From Azadirachta indica (lineage: Eukaryota; Streptophyta; Magnoliopsida; Sapindales; Meliaceae): DNA of 64,000 nucleotides. The notes beneath the pieces were generated by a model. That model had not been told where the DNA came from and did no database searches. It worked only from the letters and a program-made list of their open reading frames with translations. Location of the stretch: the NCBI GenBank assembly GCA_022749755.1, contig CM040452.1, positions 8,884,350 to 8,948,349 of the forward strand. Reading direction: 5' to 3'. A program made the translations under genes and the position numbers. Position 1 is the stretch's first letter. The number at the start of each line of letters is the position of its first letter. Below are positions 11,810 to 27,826 of this stretch, piece after piece.

Positions 11810-14398
11810 ATGAGTCTGAGTCTGAAATGGCTCGAGCTCATTAAGACGCGGACAAAGCAACCTCGCACAATTCTCAGAACCCCTTTTCATACAGGGTTAC
11901 AATATACTGCTTCCGGTAGCCAATCCTCCGAACGCCACCTGTTCGATAAAAATCCCCACCAAAGCCCTGTGCAATACAATCGCCTGCTTTTTCAGTACTC
12001 TCGTGATAACCTGCACCGGGAAGCTCTTAATCTCTTCCTGGGATTCTGCCGTCTGGGTTTACCCGTTGTTGCCTCGACCCTGTCTTCTGTGTTGAAGGCC
12101 TGTGGATGCTTGTTTGATCATGTTATTGGTAGACAAGTACATTGTGTATGTGTTAAATCTGGTTTTGAAGATGATGTTAGTGTTGGTACCTCTCTTGTTG
12201 ATTTATATATGAAGAGTAACAATGTGGAATATGGAAGGAGAGTTTTTGATGAAATGAATGAGAGAAATGTGGTTTCTTGGACTTCACTGTTGAGTGGCTA
12301 TGCACATAATAAAATGAATGAGCAAGTGCTGGTGCTGTTTCATAGAATGCAAGTTGAGGGTGTTAAGCCTAATTCGTTTACTTTTACAACTATTCTTGGG
12401 GTTTTAGCAGATGAAAGGGTAGTTGAGAGGGGAGTACAAGTTCATACCATGGTTATAAAGAATGGGTTTGAGGTAGATACATCCGTGTGCAATGCTTTGA
12501 TTAGTACGTACTTCAAATCAGCGATAATTAGAGATGCTAGGACTCTATTTGATAGCATGGAGGATAGGGATTCAGTTACTTGGAACAGTATGGTTGCAGG
12601 TTACGTTACCAATGGGCTTTGTAGGGAAGCTTTTCAAATATTTAATCATATGCGACATGCAAGTGCAGAACTGACATGGTCAACTTTCATATCTGTTATG
12701 AAGCTATGTGCTAATACAAAAGAATTGACAATTGCACGGCAGCTTCATTGTCTGGTAGTAAAGAATGGGATTGAATTTGATCATGACATTAGATTGGGAC
12801 TCATGGTTGCTTACAGTAAGTGCAGTGAAATGGAAGATGCCAGTAAAATATTCTTTATGATGCATGAAACTAAAGATGTGGTAACATGGACAGCCATGAT
12901 TACTGGTTATTTGCAGAATGGTGGAATGTATCGAGCAGTGAATTGTTTTTGCCAAATGATGAACGATGGTGTTAGACCGAATGATTTTACTTATTCCATA
13001 ATTCTTACGGCCCAGCCTGCCATTTCTCCTTTCCAGGTACATGCACAAATCATAAAAACTAATTATCATAAGTCATCTTCAGTTGGAACAGCACTTTTCG
13101 ATGCTTATTTTAAGTTAGGAAAAGTGAATGAAGCTGCAAAAGTTTTTGAACTAATTGATGAAAAGGACATTGTGGCATGGTCAGCAATGCTTGCTGGATG
13201 TGTTCAAATAGGAAACACTGAAGCAGCTGTCAAGATATTCAGACAGTTGACAAGCGATGGAGTTAAACCCAATGAGTTTACATTTTCTAGCATCATAAAT
13301 GCATGTTCCGCACCTACAGCAGCAGTAGAACAGGGGAAACAGTTTCATGCATTCTCAATTAAATCAAAATTTAATAATTCTTTATGTGTCAGTAGTGCTC
13401 TGGTTACCATGTATGCAAAAAAAGGGAATATTGAAAGTGCAAAGGAAGTTTTTAAGAGGCAAGAGAAGAGAGATCTGGTGTCATGGAACTCAATGATCTC
13501 TGGATATGCACAGCATGGTCACGCAAGAAAGGCTCTTGAGATATTTGCAGAAATGCAAAGACAAGGCTTGGAAATGGATGGTATAACATTCATTGGTGTC
13601 ATTACGGCCTGCACTCATGCTGGTTTAGTGGATGAAGGTCAACAATACTTTGATATCATGGTCAAAGATCATCACATTTATCCAACAATGGAGCACTATT
13701 CTTGCATGGTTGATCTATATAGCCGAGCTGGAATGCTTAAGAAAGCCATGGATATCATCAATAGAATGCCATTTGCTGCCGGTGCAACTGTGTGGCGAAC
13801 TGTCTTGTCCGCTTGCCGAGTTCACCGTAATGTAGATCTTGGAAAACTTGCAGGGGAAAAGCTCATTTCACTTCAGCCACAAGACTCAGCTGCATATGTG
13901 TTGCTGTCAAATATGTATGCCGCAGCAGGACATTGGCAAGAGAGAGCTAAAGTGAGGAAGTTAATAGACGAGAGAAAATTGAAAAAGGAAGCTGGTTACA
14001 GTTGGATTGAAGTGAAGAACAAGACCCACTCATTCTTGGCTGGTGATCATTCACATCCTCAGTCAGATCAAATTTATTCTAAACTTCAAGAGTTAAGTAC
14101 CCGATTAAAGGATGCAGGTTATAAGCCTGATAAAAATTATGTGCTTCAGGACATTGATGATGAACACAAAGAAGCCATTCTTTCTCAACACAGTGAGAGG
14201 CTGGCCATTGCTTTTGGGTTGATTACAGTGCCTGCTGGGGCTCCTCTACAAATTGTCAAGAACCTTAGAGTCTGCGGAGACTGTCATACCTTCATTAAGT
14301 TAATATCAAAGATTGAAGAAAGAGATATTGTTGTCCGGGATACAAATCGATTCCACCACTTTAAGGAAGGTTCATGCTCTTGTGGGGATTTTTGGTGA
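11810..14398 (+). CDS. DYW-class pentatricopeptide repeat protein (At2g27610 orthologue)
   Basis: This is an uninterrupted 862-residue ORF, typical of intron-less plant PPR genes. Repeats of PLS type run from about residue 80 to 650, with the recurring WTSLLSGYA, WNSMVAGYV, WSAMLAGCV and WNSMISGYAQHG helices. The E/E+ region (SWIEVKNKTHSFLAGD) and a full DYW deaminase domain follow. The zinc-binding HSE motif is at 794-796 and the CGDCH motif near 828; the protein ends GDFW rather than GDYW. From memory of the Arabidopsis protein At2g27610, the repeat-by-repeat similarity and the GDFW end are shared, so orthology is likely. DYW PPR proteins select and deaminate C-to-U editing sites in mitochondrial or chloroplast RNA. 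The N-terminus is basic and Ser/Thr-rich, as in a transit peptide. The specific RNA target is unknown. It is convergent with the subtilase gene 1.1 kb downstream. Confidence 0.95.
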   Translation: MSLSLKWLELIKTRTKQPRTILRTPFHTGLQYTASGSQSSERHLFDKNPHQSPVQYNRLLFQYSRDNLHREALNLFLGFCRLGLPVVASTLSSVLKACGCLFDHVIGRQVHCVCVKSGFEDDVSVGTSLVDLYMKSNNVEYGRRVFDEMNERNVVSWTSLLSGYAHNKMNEQVLVLFHRMQVEGVKPNSFTFTTILGVLADERVVERGVQVHTMVIKNGFEVDTSVCNALISTYFKSAIIRDARTLFDSMEDRDSVTWNSMVAGYVTNGLCREAFQIFNHMRHASAELTWSTFISVMKLCANTKELTIARQLHCLVVKNGIEFDHDIRLGLMVAYSKCSEMEDASKIFFMMHETKDVVTWTAMITGYLQNGGMYRAVNCFCQMMNDGVRPNDFTYSIILTAQPAISPFQVHAQIIKTNYHKSSSVGTALFDAYFKLGKVNEAAKVFELIDEKDIVAWSAMLAGCVQIGNTEAAVKIFRQLTSDGVKPNEFTFSSIINACSAPTAAVEQGKQFHAFSIKSKFNNSLCVSSALVTMYAKKGNIESAKEVFKRQEKRDLVSWNSMISGYAQHGHARKALEIFAEMQRQGLEMDGITFIGVITACTHAGLVDEGQQYFDIMVKDHHIYPTMEHYSCMVDLYSRAGMLKKAMDIINRMPFAAGATVWRTVLSACRVHRNVDLGKLAGEKLISLQPQDSAAYVLLSNMYAAAGHWQERAKVRKLIDERKLKKEAGYSWIEVKNKTHSFLAGDHSHPQSDQIYSKLQELSTRLKDAGYKPDKNYVLQDIDDEHKEAILSQHSERLAIAFGLITVPAGAPLQIVKNLRVCGDCHTFIKLISKIEERDIVVRDTNRFHHFKEGSCSCGDFW

Positions 14399-15500
14399 CA
14401 ATCCAATCGGTAATGGGGTTTTAATGTGAATTTCTGGAGGGTTACTTGATCAACAAGACCATCCTTATGCAAAGGAACTGCACTACTACTTCTTTGTGCT
14501 GCATACATTGTCGGTTGGGAAGAGATGCCAAGCATGGTACACAATTTAAATCTTGTATTTGCCGGTCTTTTAGTGGCTAGGACTTAACATAGCAATTGAA
14601 TGGATATTTAGGATAGGATTCTTTGCAATTAGTAACTTATTAATTGAAGATTGGGTAAGGTTATGTAGGTCTTGACGCTGTAAGATGCACCTAACTAATT
14701 AATCTAGTGAAGCTGAATTCTTTTTTCCATGTTGCCTCTAACAAATACTGCTTGGAGAGGTATATGCTGATTATGATTATAAATGTGATCTGTATGATTC
14801 TATTGTTGTAGCCTTATTATCATTCTGTCAATACATTTATTTTGGTTTCTTTTGCATGTTATTTATTCAGTAAGACAATTATACTTTCATCTGACTCGAT
14901 AGTGTGATATAAAATGTTGAACTAGAGTTGGATGTTTTGTATCTGCACAAACTCTATAAACTGAATTTGCTGTATGAGTGAAATATTTTATGCTTTCTGT
15001 GTCCATTATTGGTTGCATGAAGCTGAGATATTCACACAAAAGGTACGGATACATTAAACGTTCTGGCATTTTGAATATCAGAATGCAGGATAAAAGTCCA
15101 AATAACTTGGATTTGAAAGAATTTTCAAGAGGATTTAATTACAGACATATGCGTCATTGATAAAGAACTCTATCAGAAATGATAAAGAGCTAATTCCAAG
15201 GAAAGCAACATGCCTATTTATGCTATGCCTCAAAATTACACAGAACATTTTAGGAATTGATTAAATAGATTCTCTTTGGATGAAAGGGAACTATACATAT
15301 CTTCATCCTGAGCATATACTAATTTTCAGTGAAATAGAAGAGAAGAGCGCGCCGGATTTTGTATTGCATTTTAAAAACCGAATTTTTATTAGTGTCTTTC
15401 CATTTTTAGTACATCTACAATTCTGACAGGACAAACCATCAAATAGATCAAATATTTTTTACTTGCTCTCACCTCAAATTATGCATCAAAACATGCTTTA
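14399..15500. other. convergent 3' intergenic region
   Basis: This is shared 3' flank of the PPR gene (+) and the subtilase gene (-). It should hold both 3' UTRs and polyadenylation sites. Open frames here are short, overlap on both strands and show no family similarity. Confidence 0.6.
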
Positions 15501-18500
15501 CTACAGAGAAAGTACATTCAGACCAATGGGACTCCTAACTCTGTGGATTCCGTTGCTCCATGTCAAATCACCAAATACAAAACTTCCATACGTTTTCTTG
15601 AAAGGTATGAAATCAACTCTGAAAGACATCTTCTCCCCAGTCTTTGTAAACTGAAGTTCAGCAGGTGAAACACTAACATTAACACCTGTTGGATAATTTA
15701 TCCGTGCAACATAAACTGTTGGGCCTTCACCGTAGTATGTAACTGTTCGATGAATGGATAAACTTCCATTCAGGTTGGAAACACCTATTGATGGGTAGTT
15801 AAAATTGTAAGAGGGTATGGGAGGGTTTTGGCAATAATTTCCCTCCCCTGTGAGATTTTTCAGTTGTGCGGGGGTTGCACCAGCGCTGCAGAGAAAGTTA
15901 ATTATGTCATGGGAATCAAAGTCATAAACTAATCCAGGATTCACAGCTGCCTTCAGGTTTATGTGTCCAGATCCGTAGTCAAAAGGTGTGGTCTGGGTGC
16001 CATTTGGACCTCTTAGAATTATGTGGTTGTTGTTATCTAGTACTGTAGCTGTTGCAATAACATATAGTCTTAAAAAATTTGATGTGGTGATCAAATTAAT
16101 GAAAATAATATTCTGATAAATTTTCATTGATGAAGCAGCTAACCTGTTGTCATTATTGCAGACATGATAGCTGCTGGACTCCAAGAAGGTTGGCGAGATT
16201 TTAGAATTGCTGCAACAGCAGAAACATGTGGACAGGACATGGAGGTTCCAGAGATTATGTTATAATTGACAGCTCGTTCGGCTGTTGCTTCAGTTGCTAC
16301 TGGAGACCATGCTGCCAAAATATTCAACCCTGGAGCAGTTATATCTGGCTGCAATAGAAAGTTGGATCATGAGGTTTTGTTTTCATGGACTTACTTTCTG
16401 TTAACTTTTTCCATGTTATAACTATAAAGCTTTCTTTCTTATTTCTCTTGTTTTGTCATTGATATTGAATTTGAAGTTTGTTTCAAAGCCTGTGTGAACA
16501 GATAAATTGGCAAATGTTGTAGAACTTACTTTAATGATATCTGGAGTGATAATATTTGGTCCCATTGAGGAAAAGGCAGCCATTTTCGGTGCAGGTTTGG
16601 TTTTCAGAAGCGTCTGTGTCGGATAGATTATGGCAACTGGATTTCTGTGATAACAGAAGCACTTATCAAATTAGGATCATAACAATATTTTTAATAAAGC
16701 TCGGAAAACGTAATATTTAATGTATCAATGTTCGTAAGTGGAGAAATCTACAAGACTCACTTTTCTGTAGTCATATATGCTCGAAGCTTTTGTGCTTCTT
16801 CTTGACCGATTAGGGTGCTTGGGATTACAAACTGGAAGCCAATATCTATGGCTGATGGGTCTATGAGTATCATTCCAACACCACCACCTTCTCTTACAAA
16901 TATGCTTTTTTGTCTTCGGCTGTCAGTTACTGTCTCAATCGTGCAAACTACAATCTTCCCCTTGATTAAGCTTGGATCCAGAGTATTGTTCTTGCAAAAG
17001 CTGTTTCACAATGGAAAACCAACGATTTATAGCAAGTGGGTGAACATTGACTTTTCTTAGAACTAGGGTATAGACAATTCGGTTGACTGCTTGTAAGGGA
17101 TATCTGATCAAGACTACTGCTTTGGGCATGTTAGTAGGTTCTCGAGTAAAGTCACATCCAGATTAGGAAATCAGGGATTCTAGAATTTGTTTTGTAAAGA
17201 ATTCGTAGCAAAAATTTGGGAAATTCCTTGAAACAAGAAAGCAATAAAAACTTTTGGTAAAGATGTACCTCTTTGAAGAATATGTAGAAAAGTACATGAA
17301 AAGCAAAATAGTTTAAATGATCATTATTAGGGTGAAGCAATGATTTTTTTCTTTTTTGTCTCTGAATCTGTTATTTCTTTTAATTTTTAGTTTTTTATTC
17401 TGGGGCAGGGGGCCATGCCTTAGTTATCTGTTTGTGAAATTATTTCCCCCCAATTTTGCATTAAGAAAAAAGAAAAAGGAAAAAGAGAAGATGATGAGCC
17501 CTTTGGAATTTTGCATCTTAATATAACTGGTTTATGTATGCATATTTTGTGAAGAAAGTCTTTTTTATGTAAGTTTTGTAGCCTTATTAATCTTGGGAAC
17601 AAAACTATGGTAAAGCCATATGTACTGTACAGTTCTTCAACTTTTCTGTTGCAATTCCAAATTTTTTATTACATTTCTGAACTTTGCGTTACATTTTAAA
17701 AAATTGAGAAAATGTAACAAATAATTTGATAACTTCAAAACAAAATGTTGGGAACTGTAGCAAGCCGTACTCTTGGTTCTATACTTCTATATCAAGACAC
17801 CAAAATCTTACAGTATACCCATTCTCACATTACGTCCCTTTTCTTTTAAAATAAAAAAAATTATACTAAGAGTATATTTATTTTTGATGAATTATCAAAG
17901 AAGATACTTTCCCAAATTTCAGAATAGCGATTTAACTTGTTAGGTGTTTTACATATTGGAGCAAAGACTCACTCTATTACTTGGCTTAGCAAAATCAAAG
18001 TAGCAGTATATGAGTATATGGTAAAATGCGTGTCTGTATCAAGCAGCAGAGTGCTATTTTAACCATCCAGGATATGAGATACCTTGCATTTATTGATGTA
18101 ACTCCTGAAGCAGCTGCAGCACTCCCAGCTATTAAACCATTGAAAGTTTTCATTTCCAGAGGGTTCAAAGAAACACCCTGAAAACGCAGAAATGGTTATG
18201 TTTCAGCTTATTACTGGACCGATGGGATAGGTGATGTGGGCCAAATAGATCAAAAGTTACCTTCAAAATTTTTGAATTCCCCAGATAAATATTTGAGTTG
18301 AATTCTCTGTCAACAGAGCTTGCTGCGACAGTGAGGATCCAAGGAGCAACATTGGTTGCAGTCCGAGGAAAAATAGAGTTTCCAGCCGAAGCAGATACGA
18401 TAATTCCTTTCTGGAATGCATGGAAAGTTCCAATTGATTGTGCATTCTCAAAGTAAATTGGTTGGGGAGGAAGAGGGCCTAAGGAAAGTGAAAGAATATC

Positions 18501-19947
18501 TACACCATCATGAATTGCATCATCAAGGGCAGAAAGAATATCAGCATCAAAACACAGGTTGAACCAACAAGCCTTGTAGATTGCTAGTCTTGCATTTGGT
18601 GCACCTCCCCTTGCAATTCCTCTGGCCATTCCAAATAGGCTGACATTGTCCACCTTGGATCCAGCTATGGTTGAGGCAGTGTGGGTTCCATGGCCATCAC
18701 TGTCTCGAGCTGAGCGGAAAAAAGTGCGGTTTGAAGATTCAAGAGGGCCATTAGCTGCTTCAAATCCTTGTGAGTAGAACCGAGCACCTATAATTTTCCT
18801 GCAAATTCCATTCATTCAAAATGACATTTAGGTTCTCATTGTGTCCGTTGAGCTTCACATGCTTTCAATATTGCTTCATTCATACATAAAAAAATGTCAG
18901 TTTTTGAAGAAAATGTCGATCATGTAGTCTAGGTATGTATGTAATTGTTTATTGCAATATAAAAACGCATTGCCAGGTACCTGTTGCAGTTGGACAATGT
19001 AAAATTATCACCAGGAATACATTCTCCCTTGAATTTCATGGGTACAGGACCTAATCCTTTATCACTGAAGCTCTCCGACTCGGGCCATATTCCTGAAGCA
19101 GATAAACATAACCATTACGAGAGCTAACAGCTTAGTGTGAAAGACACAGCAAATGTAGAAGAAGCATTACCAGTGTCAATCACACCAACAACAACATCAG
19201 ACTTCGAGTCCACGGGTAATTGATTGTTAGTATATTGATTTATGGAGTCTATTCCCAGAAATTCCCATGAATGTGTGGTGTGGATAACATTCACTCTGCT
19301 CTGAAATACAGAAACAACTTCTTCATGTTCTGCAAAATCAATTAAATTAGCTATAAACTCAGTTGATTCTGCAAGGAAATATTTTACACATAAAATCAGA
19401 ATACCAGCTAGTTGTTGAGCTTGTTCTGCTGTAAGCATTGCTGCAAAGCCTCTGAAGCTCTTAGTGTAATGATGAGTAGCCACCTTTTCTGCTCCATGGA
19501 AACTGATTCATGAAAGAAATCCAACCAACAAATCACTGTGAGTATTATTAATTTATATTAGCTCATATTCATATGTAAATAATATTGTTCTACCTTGCAG
19601 TTGCAGTGATTGAAGCAAGTAATGCATGGTTAGCTCTGGTGACAGATTCTGAGTTCGGATGCGAGTGCTCCCCCATGTAAACTACATAATGCTGCAAAAC
19701 TGAAGAAATTAGCCCCCACGAATATATACTAAACTGGTAAATGCATGCACGTTCGAAGATTCTCTCTCTGAGGTTGGTGTGAGCAAGAATCGATTCCTTG
19801 ATCTCTAACTTCTAAGGTAAAAAGTCAAACCAACTAAACTATCTTCGTGAGAACACTTACTCTCTCCGTGGACGAGGATCCATGTGCGCCCACAAAAGCA
19901 AGTTTGATGATCAAGAGAAAAGTGATGATAACTTGAGCAGTTTCCAT
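15501..19947 (-). CDS. secreted subtilisin-like serine protease (S8A subtilase)
   Basis: Eleven exons join in frame to 764 residues: 19947-19861, 19691-19594, 19502-19405, 19329-19171, 19092-18981, 18798-18261, 18177-18083, 17000-16761, 16644-16530, 16348-16144, 16048-15501. All introns are GT-AG. Residues 1-23 form a signal peptide (hydrophobic [13 protein letters not shown]). An I9 inhibitor prodomain starts at [14 protein letters not shown]. The catalytic tetrad is complete: Asp146 (VIDTG), His221 (GHGTHTAS), oxyanion Asn325 (SASAGN), Ser550 (GTSMSCPH). A PA-type insert follows in exons 7-8, and a fibronectin-III-like C-terminus ends at the stop. Plant subtilases act in the cell wall or apoplast, cleaving peptide-hormone precursors, pathogen or wall proteins. 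Length and layout are normal for the family. The subfamily (SBT3/4/5) and substrate cannot be assigned. Intron 7 is unusually long (about 1.1 kb) but holds no gene. Confidence 0.95.
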
Positions 19948-20012
19948 GACTCTCCCTACCCATATGTGAATGCAATGCAACTGAAAATCCAAGTGGAGGT
20001 ATATGATGGTGA

Positions 20013-20018
20013 TATATA
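20013..20018 (-). promoter_or_regulatory. possible TATA box of the subtilase gene
   Basis: The minus strand reads TTATATATC here, about 66-71 bp upstream of the subtilase start codon. That distance would give a short 5' UTR. In AT-rich DNA such a match is weak evidence. Confidence 0.3.
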
Positions 20019-20019
20019 A

Positions 20020-21780
20020 CCATAAATAGGCTGAAAATCAAAACAAATTTCTTAGATATTATCAATGCCGGCTTCATAAATCTGAAATATTCTTCAAAAT
20101 TATATGCAGGAGCAGCAGCAACAGGCAAGTGCAAGTGTTCGTAAGAGCCGGCTTCATGCTTTTCTACTTCCAAATGTGAGTATGTGAATAGCAACCCTTT
20201 TATCATCATTATTAGCTATTTTATTATTAGAGTTTATTTTTCAAATTAATTATTTTATTTTTCTTTTTAACGTGGTCTTAATGGTATTAAGTTTAGAAAA
20301 ACATGATATATAAATCTTTTATGAATTATAAAATCAATTGTATTATATAAATTGTTTTGTTTTCACTTGATTGGAGTATTCTATTGTCTACTTGGATGAT
20401 ACTCTCACTTTAAAAGTATTGATATTTCTAAAAGTTAAGATTTTAAAATTTAAATTTAAATTTTATAAACTATGTGATATATTCTAATAAATTATTTCTA
20501 TTAGCAAATATAAATTTTTCATATATGATCAATTACAATTATACAAATTTAATGTTATAAATTGAAGTTACAAAAATTAAATGTAGGTTGAAATTGCATA
20601 TACCGAACCAAAATCAAACCAAAATCAAACCAAATCGAATAGGTGGACATATTCTTAAATATATATTTTATTAAACAAGTGTGTGAAGATTCAAAATTCT
20701 TTTTTTTTTTATTTGGTTAAGTTAAATTAATGATTTAAATTGTAAAATATCTACCAAAGTTAAAAGAGGTTATAACAATAATTTATATCTTTATTAATTT
20801 CTATTTTCACAGCCCTATAAGTATATTCTCTTAATTTATATATTTATACTTTTTTTTACTAATTTTAAAAATATTAGCTTGATTATGTAAATCATTTTCA
20901 ACAAGTTGTGCAACCTGTTAAGTCACGTATCAAAATTTCTATATCTATATATTACTTCTAGTCATGCCATGTGACAAAGTCTCATTGCATGGCTTCCATT
21001 TTGTGTGTGTTTGTGTGTGTGCGTGTGTATTTATATAAATAACAATTAAAGGAATTGCTTTGTGATTTAGCAAATTGAAGACCCAAAACAGAAACAAACA
21101 CAGAGACAGAAAAGGAAAAGGAATTAGACAATTAGTAATCACATCTACAAATTTAGTAATAGATGATATATTTATAAAATGAGAGCATGTATATTTGCAT
21201 ACCCACATTCGTAAAGTTACAACTAGGAGTGAATGAATACTTTGCTTGTATAGTACAACATATAATTATATCGTAGTTATATTATATTATATTATATTAT
21301 TTTTTTAAATATATATATATATGATCAATTATTTACATGTATAAATATTTTAGATAAATAAATAAATAATATCTTAGAAATCAATATAATATACGTAATA
21401 AAAATTGCAAAGCCAAATGGCCTAAGAACCCAAAAACCAAACCATGAAGCTGATGCTAAGAGCTTGCTTGCTAGCTGGCCTGCAGCAACACAAATCATGT
21501 TAAAAGTGACAAATTCGTATATCAAATCAACGTTTCTGTGTTCTTTGCTGTACCTGTACGGAATTTATATGACTACTACTCCTACTAGTACTACACATTT
21601 CTTGCTCTATATTTGGAGCTCATAAAAATTAAATTTGCAGCAGCAGCAACAAAATACGTACTACAAGAGACCGAATATAACATAACATGAATAAGAAATT
21701 CAATGTACTATAGTAACAAAACAGGCAGGCAGGCAGGCAACCATGGGGAGATAATGCAGAAAAGGTTTAAAAAAGGCACC
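20020..21780. other. intergenic region upstream of the subtilase and downstream of VPS4
   Basis: AT-rich with no gene. Simple repeats are present: a TG-rich microsatellite at 21002-21028, a short ATATT run near 21276-21300 and a GGCA run at 21723-21739. The last 500 bases before 22275 are probably VPS4 3' UTR. Confidence 0.55.
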
Positions 21781-22274
21781 CCATTTTGCGAAGAAAAACT
21801 CTGTTCTTCTATTAATGCCTACTTTTGATGTACAGATGAATTATTAAAAGAGTTGACAGACAAACACAGCAAGTAAAGTCGAAAATGTAAGACCTTCTGA
21901 CAATCATATAACCCCTCCAACCATCCAATCTGCAATTCTGAAAGAAATCTGGAAATCGAGACACTATTAAGCAAAGATATAAGTGGTCAGTAAGATCACA
22001 GGACTGAGTGATGTAGGTAACCAGAAATATATGCATATCATGTTCGACATAGGGGATTTCGTAATTTGGAAAGTGTTCTTTACACAATTTGAAACGAACA
22101 ATGAACAAGTGTCAAACTCAGATTTCCAACTGAATACAGAAAAGGGAAGTCAACTCGCCCTTCCCCAATTCGAACAAGTAATCATTGGAAATGGACCCCA
22201 AAGTGATAAATAACATACAAATCATAGTGCTTGCACTCACTAGTGAGCTTCTATGTTTTATGATGCCTGAATCA

Positions 22275-26264
<3,990 letters not shown>

Positions 26265-26746
26265 CTTTAGCTAAATTTTATTAGGGTTTTTGATTGGATC
26301 GCATAGGAAAGAAGAGATATCGGATTCCGATTCTGATTTTGATGTTGATTTTGATTTCGATTTCGATTTCAAATTGATGAAGAATGAAATCTCGGTTTCT
26401 TAGGCTTTGCTGGTTGGATTGATTGTTTATTAGGTATTTGATTAAATGTCAAAGTAAGGCGTGTAGATTGCTAGTAATGGATTTAGGAAAGGTAGTTTCT
26501 CGGAAGAGAAGGGAAGGACCAGAGCCAATTACCGAAAGGTCTAAGCTTTTTACATTACCGATTTCGCCCCTAATTCCATTTAATGGACTCTCTTTATCTC
26601 TACGACGACTCAAAAGCTGTTACTAATTTTGACTATTTTACTTTTTGATTAATAATTTTAAAAACAATATATATTTTTTTATTTTTTTGTTAGAGTGATT
26701 TTACTTTTAATTAAAATAAAAGTCCAACCAGGCTCGATAAATTTTT
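26265..26746. other. VPS4 5' UTR and promoter region
   Basis: No gene. A degenerate GATTTC/GATTTT simple repeat lies at about 26333-26371 in the likely VPS4 leader. The distal part is AT-rich and ends at the insertion point of the next MULE. The sequence CCAGGCTCGATAAATTTT on this side and TTTAAACTCGGCTC on the far side look like two halves of an older repeat that the MULE split. Confidence 0.5.
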
Positions 26747-27826
26747 GGGAGAATTACATATGGACTCCCAATTTTTTAAAATAAATATCAATGATATCTC
26801 TAAAATAAAAATATTTATCAGTGACACTCCATCTGTTACATTTCTCTATTTCTGTTACGGGCTTGAAAGGTAATATGATACTTTTGACATGATTAGAAAC
26901 AAAAAAATATTGAAATAAAATAAAAAAATGTGTAACAATGTATAAAAGTCAAATCATTCTCAATTTGAAGAAATATGAGCTATCTATGTATATAATTGAA
27001 ATTCAAACCATGCATCTTCCGAACCATTTATGTAATCTATCATCTTCCTCATGCCAAAAACCACAAACCCACAAACTAGAAACCCATGAACTAGAAGGAT
27101 ATTTAAACCTTATATTGTTACACATTCTCATAATCTATCTTCTAAATCAATCGATTTTGGTCTAATTTGTTGAAAAACTTTATTAGAAGCAAAACTGAAG
27201 GCGCAATCGCGACTAAGCATTGACTGAGGTACAGGTTTATGTATTTTGCTAAAATCTAAATTACGCATAAACATGTTTATTTTTAGGGTTTTAAATCACG
27301 CAAATTTCTTCATATGCATGTTTGTTTATCCATTACGTTCTGAGAAAGCAATAACTCGTAATAAATGTATAGTTAGTTTTTGCTCTGTTTTTATGTTTAC
27401 TTCGTAGTTTGGTTTACCTAAAATATAATGTTTCTAATTCGTAGCAAATCTTTGCCAGTTAAACTATATTATTGAATATGGGTTATGAATGTAGATGTTT
27501 ATAACCACACATATGTATAAAAAATTTGGTATAGGTTTGTAATCAGATGACCTATGTTTTTGGTTCATGTAAAAATATTTTATTAATGTATAAATGCATG
27601 TTTGATTACTTGAAAAGTGATTCATAGGAAGTCATAAATGTTGAAATTTTTTGTCATGAGATGTTTAATTGACTACAAATGTGTATGCTGTGATGCATTG
27701 GTTTGGGAATATTTATGTATTTTGTTGGTTATGTCGATGTAATATGCTGTTGTGATATGCTTTGGTGATGGAGAGATGTTTGAAATTTAGATTAATTGTG
27801 TTTCATTGTCTTTGGAAGTTTAGAAG

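Noticed and set aside
12704..13069. 121-codon minus-strand ORF inside the PPR gene
   Set aside because: It is an antisense shadow of a strongly coding region and has no recognisable domain.
17001..18082. Nested gene in subtilase intron 7
   Set aside because: The open frames are short, cross exon 8 in the wrong frame and have no domain.
19805..20209. 134-codon ORF overlapping the subtilase first exon
   Set aside because: Wrong frame; the real first exon in the neighbouring frame encodes a signal peptide and splices cleanly.
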